From NCBI GenBank assembly GCA_031581145.1, contig JAVLBP010000030.1, forward strand, positions 1-11,904: a DNA stretch of 11,904 nucleotides. The letters are read 5' to 3'. Positions 6,572-11,904 of the stretch are shown here, in pieces (the stretch's first letter is position 1; each line of letters opens with the position of its first letter). Below the pieces are notes generated by a model. It was given only the letters and a program-made list of their open reading frames with translations, ran no database searches and had not been told where the DNA came from. The DNA is from UBA8296 sp031581145. Its GTDB lineage: Bacteria; Bacteroidota; Rhodothermia; Balneolales; Balneolaceae. The position numbers and the translations under genes were made by a program.

Positions 6572-6592
6572 AATCTACTACGTTTCATAATC
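6565..6592. repeat. 17-bp tandem duplication at the MFS/msrA junction
   Basis: GTTTCATAATC occurs at 6565-6575 and again at 6582-6592, seventeen bases apart. The two copies cover the last codons of the MFS gene and the first codons of msrA on the minus strand. The MFS gene ends in two adjacent TAG codons as a result. The pattern fits a short tandem duplication at the gene boundary. Confidence 0.65.
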
Positions 6593-7846
6593 GCTTTGGC
6601 AAAATCCATGTTTCATGGTTTGGAAGGATAGTATCATAGCCAACACACAGCTTACGGCGGCCATTCCAAAAATGAGGTCAACTGAGAAGCGTGTGTCCAA
6701 TAAAAATCCCATGATAAAGGGACTCAACGCTGTCCCAAAGACCATTAATGAGGCAAAAACGCTTCGAACCTGACCAATGTTGTCCACCCCATACATTTCA
6801 GCCCACAAGGCGGATTTCAAGGGGTTGGCCATGCCCATAAGGATGCCCATTAAAAAGAGGTATGGGTACACTGACCATGCTGCTGGGACAACGACGGGTA
6901 CTAAAAAGCTAATTAATAAGGGAAGTAGATAGAATGGGAAGACTTGGCGAGCCGAAAACCGGTCAATCAAGGGGCCAATGGCAATGGCTGAGATAACCCT
7001 CGAGATCGCAAACCCAATAAAGGCTGTTGCAATGGTGGTCGCTTTCCAACCGTATTCTGGCCCAAAGGAGACTTGATACAGAAAGAATCCCGTTACCCAA
7101 AAGGGTGGGACAAGAGCGGCCGGCAAGACATAAATCATGCGACGATCCTTGAGTAAGGCTAGATATTCAAAGGGATTGACCCAGCGGCGTCCTTGCGCTT
7201 TACGCTCCTGCCTCTGCTTGCGCTCCTGTTCTCCACGTTGAGCCGCTTCTTCATTCACGGGGTGCTTCCGAATCAACCGGAAATACGCGGGCGCCACAAA
7301 TAATGCAAGCGTGAAGGCAAACAGCAGCCACAAATTACGCCAGTACATAAAGGTCGTGAGGGCTGCAACCATCAACGGCATCACACCTTCGGCCACAGGA
7401 TATCCTAAACTAGAAATTGATAATGCCTTGCCTCTTTCTTGATTGTACACCTTGGCCATGGTGGTATCGGCGGTATGGCCACTGAGCCCCTGTCCAGCAA
7501 GACGAAGCAAGAAAATGGCCAAAAAGAGTGTCGCAAGGCCCCAACTATTGGCCATTATTAAACTTGCGAGTGCAAGAATGAGCGCCACAGCTGTGCTATA
7601 ATGCTTTACTGGGATACGATCAATCCATTGACCAGCGATGGGTAAGATGGCAGCACTTGAAAGGGTGGCCAATGAATACAGCGATCCAAATGTGCCATTT
7701 GTGAGTGTAAATTCATCTAGAAAAAAGGGGACAAACAATGAGAACAAAAATGTTTGTCCAAAGCTAGAGAAGAAGGTCAGTGATGCCCCAAAGACCAAGA
7801 TTCGTCTCTCCCGAAAGATAAAATCGAGGTAATTTTTCACGACCAT
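6578..7846 (-). CDS. Major facilitator superfamily transporter, substrate unknown
   Basis: A 422-residue inner-membrane carrier with about 12 hydrophobic helices. The opening FGASLTFFSSFGQTFLFSLF (19-38) is typical of one bacterial MFS branch. GQWIDRIPVKHYS (72-84) is at the position of the loop 2-3 motif A. A long basic/acidic cytoplasmic loop (about 192-221, rich in Arg, Glu, Gln, Lys) separates the two six-helix halves. The second half repeats a motif-A-like GPLIDRFSARQ near residue 285. The ATG at 7846 has no Shine-Dalgarno sequence. It is first in a likely two-gene operon with msrA and diverges from the DtxR-type repressor, so it may be under that repressor's control. Nothing in the sequence identifies the substrate; metal, drug or organic-anion transport are all possible. 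Confidence 0.88.
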   Translation of the reverse strand: MVVKNYLDFIFRERRILVFGASLTFFSSFGQTFLFSLFVPFFLDEFTLTNGTFGSLYSLATLSSAAILPIAGQWIDRIPVKHYSTAVALILALASLIMANSWGLATLFLAIFLLRLAGQGLSGHTADTTMAKVYNQERGKALSISSLGYPVAEGVMPLMVAALTTFMYWRNLWLLFAFTLALFVAPAYFRLIRKHPVNEEAAQRGEQERKQRQERKAQGRRWVNPFEYLALLKDRRMIYVLPAALVPPFWVTGFFLYQVSFGPEYGWKATTIATAFIGFAISRVISAIAIGPLIDRFSARQVFPFYLLPLLISFLVPVVVPAAWSVYPYLFLMGILMGMANPLKSALWAEMYGVDNIGQVRSVFASLMVFGTALSPFIMGFLLDTRFSVDLIFGMAAVSCVLAMILSFQTMKHGFCQSDYET

Positions 7847-8007
7847 GAAGATAAGGACATGGATTGGGCTTCACTAATGGGATAGTGAGGAATGGGGTAG
7901 TGTGGAATTGGGTAGTGCGGCGGTCTGTCGTTCACGCTGTAAGGCGTGCTGGCGGTTGACAGGGAGCAACAACAAGCGAAGAATCCAAAAAATGTAGATA
8001 TTTGCTC
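7847..8007. promoter_or_regulatory. Divergent control region between the MFS gene and the DtxR-type repressor
   Basis: This 161-bp region should hold both promoters. It contains three 15-bp tandem repeats (7876-7920), a dyad CACGC-N6-GCGTG (7933-7948), and a sigma70-like pair TTGACA (7956-7961), 17 bp, AAGAAT (7979-7984) that would start transcription shortly before the repressor gene. No canonical DtxR palindrome is visible. The promoter call is weak in its -10 element. Confidence 0.4.
7876..7920. repeat. Three 15-bp tandem repeats, possible operator array
   Basis: AATGGGATAGTGAGG (7876-7890), AATGGGGTAGTGTGG (7891-7905) and AATTGGGTAGTGCGG (7906-7920) follow one another without gaps. Ten to twelve positions are shared among all copies, with the core GGTAGTG. 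They lie between the divergent MFS and repressor starts. The regular 15-bp spacing and position suggest either an array of protein-binding sites or a recent slippage product. Confidence 0.7.
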
Positions 8008-8766
8008 ATGACAGCGTCCATAAATGACACCCTGTCTAAAACTATGCCTGCATCCCAAAGAGACCCCGAATTTGAGCCTACCAATCACCAACGAATCGTG
8101 GATGGTGAGGTGCTTAGCCATGCGGCAGAGGATTATCTCAAATGCATCCTCAAAATTGGTGGCCGTGAGGCGGTACCCAATCAGAAAATAGCCGATGCGC
8201 TTGATGTTAAACCGGCGTCGGTCACCAAGATGATTAAAAAGTTGGAATCGATGAAGCTTGTCGAGAACCAGCCTTATTATGGCACGCGACTCACACCCAC
8301 AGGGCACCTGATCGCTGTTGAGATTCTTCGCCATCACCGCCTCATCGAAACCTTTTTACACAAAATTATAGGATTGCCTTGGGATCAGGTCCATGAAGAG
8401 GCAGAGCGTTGGGAACATGTCTTGAGTGAGGCGGTAGAGTCCAAAATGGATGCGATGCTAGGATTTCCAAGTCACGATCCACACGGAGACCCTATTCCAA
8501 CGGCTGATCTTGAGATGAGAGGGCAACGATATCCATCCCTTGACAAGACACATGTGGGTGAAGGGGTAATGACCATTGCAGCGGTATCCGATGCGGATGG
8601 GGAGTTTTTGCGCCAATGTGCAGATTGGGGTGTCCGCCCAGGGGTTCGCATAGATGTGGTGGATCGCTCACCCTCGTCGGTCACGATAGAGCTTCCTAAT
8701 AATGGTCGCAGGCTTGAACTCCATCAGGAACTTGCGGCGTCGATTTTCGTAAAAGAGGGAATCTAA
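8008..8766 (+). CDS. DtxR/MntR-family metal-dependent transcriptional repressor
   Basis: Members bind Fe2+ or Mn2+ and then repress metal-uptake genes. From ATG 8008 (252 residues) the N-terminal winged helix covers about 35-100, with recognition region VKPASVTKMIKKLE (67-80). The metal-binding and dimerisation domain covers about 101-170, and an SH3-like FeoA domain about 183-249. The segments EILRHHRLIETFL (105-117), VHEEAERWEHVLS (128-140) and GDPIP (160-164) are diagnostic. By my alignment, Asp42 and Glu133 take the places of DtxR Met10 and Cys102, as in MntR Asp8 and Glu99, while His110, Glu114, His129, Glu136 and His137 are kept. This favours manganese sensing, by inference. TTG 8002 and ATG 8044 are alternative starts; none has a Shine-Dalgarno sequence. 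DUF2752 follows ten bases on, and an MFS gene diverges upstream. Confidence 0.93.
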   Translation: MTASINDTLSKTMPASQRDPEFEPTNHQRIVDGEVLSHAAEDYLKCILKIGGREAVPNQKIADALDVKPASVTKMIKKLESMKLVENQPYYGTRLTPTGHLIAVEILRHHRLIETFLHKIIGLPWDQVHEEAERWEHVLSEAVESKMDAMLGFPSHDPHGDPIPTADLEMRGQRYPSLDKTHVGEGVMTIAAVSDADGEFLRQCADWGVRPGVRIDVVDRSPSSVTIELPNNGRRLELHQELAASIFVKEGI

Positions 8767-8776
8767 CCCCCTAGCT

Positions 8777-9103
8777 ATGAAATTCTTTTGGTTTTGGCTT
8801 CGTCGAGAATGGCCTTATGCCCTCGTATTTGGATACCTCGGGATCTCTGTGATACTGAATGCCAGTTTTGGATGGACGATGGGTATTCCGTGTGTATTGG
8901 ACTCACTTCTAGGTCGAGAATGTCCTGGGTGCGGGCTCACACGTGCGGGTGTGTGCTTGGTGCAGGGGGATTTCGCCGGAGCGTGGGCGGCTAATCCATT
9001 ATGGGTGATCGTCGTACCGCTTGGCTCCTGGATCGTGGTGTCATCTGTTCGCGATGCCCAAAAAGCTTTTCGTCATCAAAAAATGCTCAAAGGACGATCG
9101 TAA
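8777..9103 (+). CDS. DUF2752 small membrane protein
   Basis: The protein has 108 residues. CPGCGLTR at 49-56 is the hallmark of the DUF2752 family, whose function I do not know. A hydrophobic segment at about 13-32 and another at about 74-91 suggest two membrane passes, with the Cys motif between them. The loop GDFAGAWAANPL (64-75) is also typical of the family. The two motif cysteines (49 and 52) could bind a metal or form a disulfide. The C-terminus is basic. The gene starts ten bases after the repressor stop, without a Shine-Dalgarno sequence, so the two are probably cotranscribed. It converges on the PEGA lipoprotein gene 17 bp away. The family is clear; a link to metal homeostasis is only suggested by its neighbour. 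Confidence 0.88.
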   Translation: MKFFWFWLRREWPYALVFGYLGISVILNASFGWTMGIPCVLDSLLGRECPGCGLTRAGVCLVQGDFAGAWAANPLWVIVVPLGSWIVVSSVRDAQKAFRHQKMLKGRS

Positions 9104-9120
9104 AAGTGTGTCGCCACCTG

Positions 9121-9702
9121 TTACTTTCGCTCAAATACGAGCGTGTAACCTGGCATCCCATCGATAATGGCAATCGTTTGTTTGGAGCTCGCTGGGATGA
9201 TGAGCGCCCCGTTTTCATTGGAGTCCAGCGTGTCTGCTCTGTAGAGATCCACATCTGTGGATTGTTGCACGACGCCATTCGGTCTCAAGGTGATTTCATA
9301 ATATTGAGGCGCATGCTTCATCAAGGACCCCGAAACCGCATCGACTGCCCAAAACAAGACATTAAACAGATTGAAAAAACTCGCTTTGTTGAACTCTTTT
9401 TCCAGAACAAACTGCCGAGTCTCATACCCATCCAGTTGGAGTGCGATATTCACATCATTAATAGAGCGCTTCACACTCACGGTGGTAGGAGTCGTCCCTT
9501 TCTCAATGCCATTAATAAAGACCATGGCTCCCGCCGGGTCAGACTCAAAACGGATATCATCGTCGGTTCCTGTAAAAAGTGTCGCACAACCACTGAGCAA
9601 TAGAATAAAGCCCAACAGTTTGATGTTGGTCAGTGCGGATTTACGTGAGTCCCATGACGTAGCTGGCGACGTGTTCGATGATGTAGTCTGATTTGATTGC
9701 AT
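9121..9702 (-). CDS. PEGA-domain lipoprotein
   Basis: The protein has 193 residues and no catalytic motif I recognise. A hydrophobic segment ends in the lipobox LLSGC, so Cys39 should be lipidated and the protein anchored in the inner or outer membrane. The first 26 residues before the signal helix are unusually long and Ser/Thr/Asn-rich, so the true start may lie further in. After the Cys comes a PEGA-like beta domain, about 49-101: RFESDPAGAMVFINGIEKGT (51-70), TPTTVSVKR, and LDGYETRQFVLE. A hydrophobic stretch, FFNLFNVLFWAVDAVSGS (109-126), follows; similar proteins are widespread in Bacteroidota as small surface lipoproteins. The C-terminal 50 residues are not recognisable. An inverted repeat (9728-9751) separates it from the upstream SnoaL-like gene. 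Confidence 0.82.
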   Translation of the reverse strand: MQSNQTTSSNTSPATSWDSRKSALTNIKLLGFILLLSGCATLFTGTDDDIRFESDPAGAMVFINGIEKGTTPTTVSVKRSINDVNIALQLDGYETRQFVLEKEFNKASFFNLFNVLFWAVDAVSGSLMKHAPQYYEITLRPNGVVQQSTDVDLYRADTLDSNENGALIIPASSKQTIAIIDGMPGYTLVFERK

Positions 9703-9727
9703 GGATGTAAGTTATTCACAAGTGGTG

Positions 9728-9751
9728 TGATAGGCAATAGGGAGCCTATCA
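9728..9751. repeat. Perfect 8-bp inverted repeat between the SnoaL-like and PEGA genes
   Basis: TGATAGGC (9728-9735) pairs exactly with GCCTATCA (9744-9751), leaving an 8-base loop, AATAGGGA. On the minus strand it lies after the SnoaL-like stop and before the PEGA start. It could be a transcript-end hairpin, though no U-run follows it, or an operator in the PEGA promoter. Confidence 0.5.
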
Positions 9752-9766
9752 ACGGGGACACTCGCC

Positions 9767-10348
9767 TCATTCAACGGCCAGCGCCTCCCATTCTTGCTGG
9801 GTTGCGACGGAGATTTGACGCTCCATCATCATGACCCATGAACCGTTTTGTTTAATCGTCAACGCATCGAAGTGGATAAGACTTACCGAGGGTTCTTCAC
9901 CCGTAGGATGAGCCACATATCGAAAAATCCCAGTTTCAAAAGCGGTTGTGCCGTCAATAAGTCGATTTGAAAATCGAAATGTTACCTCAGCGTCCATGTC
10001 ACCGGCTTTGGTGTCATCAAATCCTGCCTTCCAGCCTGCAAAGGCTTGCCCAATCGGGTAGGTAGACCGTGAAATCTCGTTGACCATTATCGCATCTGCA
10101 TGATACAATGACTTATACCCCTCAAAATCGCCCATACCCACGGTTCTGCTTAGCTCATCCCAGTACGCATCAAGCTCCTGGGTGGTGGCACTGGTGGGTG
10201 CAACTGAAGACTGCGTGGTGACAGACTCCTCAACAGCAGCATCTTGTGCAAGAACGGTCACGGGTAGCAAACTGGCCACGGCTAAGGTTAGGACAAAGGC
10301 GAGCGACCAAATGTGCCCTACCGATAATTGCTGGTAGACAAGCCTCAT
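9767..10348 (-). CDS. Secreted SnoaL/DUF4440-like (NTF2-fold) protein
   Basis: From ATG 10348 the protein has 193 residues. A clear signal peptide (hydrophobic about 13-33) ends in VLA before Gln35, so it is periplasmic or secreted. A Ser/Thr/Val-rich linker follows. The rest looks like an NTF2-fold domain of the SnoaL/DUF4440 type: a helix with ELDAYWDELSRTVGMGDFEG, then LYHADAIMVNE, a middle FAGWKAGFDD, and strands ending in IKQNGSWVMMMERQISV. Such domains may be small hydrolases or isomerases or mere binding modules; no active-site residue can be named. An upstream TTG at 10357 would overlap the peptidase stop by eight bases. The ATG gives a one-base gap; either way the gene is tightly coupled to the M16 gene. 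Confidence 0.78.
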   Translation of the reverse strand: MRLVYQQLSVGHIWSLAFVLTLAVASLLPVTVLAQDAAVEESVTTQSSVAPTSATTQELDAYWDELSRTVGMGDFEGYKSLYHADAIMVNEISRSTYPIGQAFAGWKAGFDDTKAGDMDAEVTFRFSNRLIDGTTAFETGIFRYVAHPTGEEPSVSLIHFDALTIKQNGSWVMMMERQISVATQQEWEALAVE

Positions 10349-10349
10349 C

Positions 10350-11904
10350 TTACTCAACCGAATGACTTTGCATCACAGTGGACGATTGGGGATTGCCTTC
10401 GACTCTCGTTTCGCGAGCATAGGCTTGCAGTACACCATCGGCCTCCTGCCAATCGCTGTAATCACTTTCTGTGGTGACATTCGCACCCATTTGAGCGTTA
10501 AATGAACGCATAGATGTCATCACAGGAAGCGCGGTTTCTGGGTCGAGGTGAACCTCCACGCTGGCATTTAACATGTCGGCGGATGTGCGGATCCGAATCA
10601 ACCCTTCTTCTGTCTCTCCAAGATACTCCGCAGTGTAGTTGTCGGCATGCAAGGCCATCCAAGTGGGTGTGGCATACAACTCTTGCCACGCCTGCTCCAC
10701 TTGCTCAGCTGACATGGCCATCGATTGTGCACCGAAACTTTGTGAGCCACTGTTTTCTGTGATTTCAATTTTCATGGTTCCGGCAGGTGTCTCGATATCA
10801 GAGGTCACCTTCATGGCGTCGAGATCAATGGTGTTGGTGACAGGTAATTCTGTCGGCCCTTGAGGTGTTTGGACTTCGGTGGTCGCCTTCGTCCTCAGCG
10901 CACCTTGTATGCTACCACCTGGCAAAATGGCTTGAGTCATGCGGCCAAACCATTCGGCGCCCCCAGCTGCATCGCCTGACTCCGTGGACTCGGCGGCATC
11001 ATCACTTGGCGTTGGGATGGTGATATCGATTTGATTGACCTCGCCGTACTTCTCGAGTTGATCCCCTAATTCCTCAGCGTTGCCTACGACCAAAATCTGC
11101 AGGGCATCAGGGCGAAGATACTCCTTAGCAACGCGTTGTACATCCTCGATACTCACCGCCTTAATTTCTTCAATGAGCTCGTCAAACGCGTCTTGAGGAA
11201 GCCCTGCATACTCATTACTCAGACGTTGATTGAGCACTTTGGCGCGAGAGTCGTATCGAAATACCAAGCTATTGAGGAACTGGTCTTTTGTTTTTTGCAG
11301 CTCCTCTTCCGACACAGGCTCGGCTTGAATGCGCTCCACTTCTTCACGAATCGCGTCAATGGCTTGAGCGGTCGTAGAGCTTTTGGTCATCACCCCGGTG
11401 TAAAATTGCCCTTCATATAGGGTTCCACTTGTGTAGGCACCAAAGACGGAATAAGCTAGTCCTAGGTCAGTCCGCACAACTTGAAACAACCGGCCCGAAA
11501 ACCCACCGCTAAGGACTTGATTCATCACCTGAAGCTCGGCGTAATCGGGGTTGCTGCGAAGCCCCCCAATGTGTCCCATTAAGACGTAGCTTTGGTTTAC
11601 GTCGGGCTTATCGATCAAATTGACGGTCGATTTGAACTCATAATCGATCTCTGGCGGCAACAATGAAATCGCCGACCCGGCAGGAAGTGCCCCAAAGGCA
11701 CGCTCCAACTTCGCCTGCATCTCTTCTTTATCGAAATCCCCCACAATGCCGACCATCATGTTGGACCCTTTGAACGCTTCCTCGTGACGCTGCACCAAAT
11801 CGTCGCGAGTTACCGCATCGATTGTTTCGTATTCCATCATGCGACCATACGAGCTGTCTTTTCCATAAATGAGTCGCTCAAACTCGCGATTGGCGATGCT
11901 TGCT
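10350..11904 (-). CDS. M16-family zinc peptidase, C-terminal part with a LolA-like tail (5' end outside the window)
   Basis: M16 peptidases are clamshell zinc enzymes that degrade peptides. The frame stays open to the window edge, giving 517 visible residues. The first, ASIANREFERLIYGKDSSYGR, end the N-terminal M16 lobe. The HxxEH zinc motif would lie upstream and is not visible, so activity cannot be judged. The second-lobe domain follows at about 34-215, with RHEEAFKGSNMMVGIVGDF (39-57), GHIGGL, MNQVLSGGFSGRLFQVVR (127-144) and TDLGLAYSVFG, including the conserved Arg144 and Tyr151 pair. After residue 290 comes an acidic Ser/Ala/Gly linker, then about 180 residues ending in a DYSDW...GVLQAY...SHSVE pattern resembling LolA/outer-membrane lipoprotein-sorting folds. 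That tail call is tentative. The SnoaL-like gene follows directly and is probably cotranscribed. Confidence 0.88.
   Translation of the reverse strand, partial: ASIANREFERLIYGKDSSYGRMMEYETIDAVTRDDLVQRHEEAFKGSNMMVGIVGDFDKEEMQAKLERAFGALPAGSAISLLPPEIDYEFKSTVNLIDKPDVNQSYVLMGHIGGLRSNPDYAELQVMNQVLSGGFSGRLFQVVRTDLGLAYSVFGAYTSGTLYEGQFYTGVMTKSSTTAQAIDAIREEVERIQAEPVSEEELQKTKDQFLNSLVFRYDSRAKVLNQRLSNEYAGLPQDAFDELIEEIKAVSIEDVQRVAKEYLRPDALQILVVGNAEELGDQLEKYGEVNQIDITIPTPSDDAAESTESGDAAGGAEWFGRMTQAILPGGSIQGALRTKATTEVQTPQGPTELPVTNTIDLDAMKVTSDIETPAGTMKIEITENSGSQSFGAQSMAMSAEQVEQAWQELYATPTWMALHADNYTAEYLGETEEGLIRIRTSADMLNASVEVHLDPETALPVMTSMRSFNAQMGANVTTESDYSDWQEADGVLQAYARETRVEGNPQSSTVMQSHSVE

Noticed and set aside
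7837..8337. Minus-strand 166-codon frame with PHYPI repeats
   Set aside because: It overlaps the conserved repressor gene; the peptide repeat is just the 15-bp DNA repeat read in frame.
9001..9603. Plus-strand 200-codon frame
   Set aside because: It is mostly antisense to the PEGA lipoprotein and partly overlaps DUF2752 in another frame, both of which have clear family motifs.

Overview
The window looks like chromosomal DNA from a Gram-negative member of the Bacteroidota/Rhodothermota/Balneolota sphere. The evidence is a TonB-dependent receptor of the Bacteroidota thiamine-associated type, preceded by a TPP riboswitch; a PEGA-domain lipoprotein of a kind common in that phylum; and start regions that mostly lack a Shine-Dalgarno sequence. 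Lineage is inferred from protein style only. All genes are ordinary cellular ones. I see no phage, transposon, CRISPR array, rRNA or tRNA.

Left part (1-3262): the 5' end of metH (minus strand, leaving the window at base 1) diverges from metF (plus) across a repeat-rich intergenic region of about 530 bp. MetF makes 5-methyl-tetrahydrofolate and MetH consumes it, so the pair forms the methyl branch of methionine synthesis. A class I fructose-1,6-bisphosphatase gene (fbp) follows metF, after a leader built from GGAGCTAA-type repeats. A TPP riboswitch starts about 10 nt after fbp and ends at the start codon of the next gene.

Middle (3263-8007): the riboswitch-controlled TonB-dependent receptor, a likely thiamine or thiamine-precursor importer, converges on a minus-strand pair, an MFS transporter followed by an exported or anchored MsrA. 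The MFS gene diverges from a DtxR/MntR-family metal-dependent repressor across a region with three 15-bp tandem repeats.

Right part (8008-11904): the repressor is followed closely by a small DUF2752 membrane protein. These face a minus-strand block: an M16-family peptidase (its N-terminal part lies beyond the window), a secreted SnoaL/DUF4440-like protein adjoining it, a perfect inverted repeat, and a PEGA lipoprotein.

I found no clearly new multi-gene system. The most notable signals are (1) the receptor's Shine-Dalgarno sequence lying inside the TPP aptamer, (2) short tandem duplications in at least four gene junctions and two genes, including an array of SD-like units before fbp, (3) a low-complexity insertion in the MetH homocysteine domain, and (4) a DtxR-like repressor with MntR-like residues at two metal-site positions.
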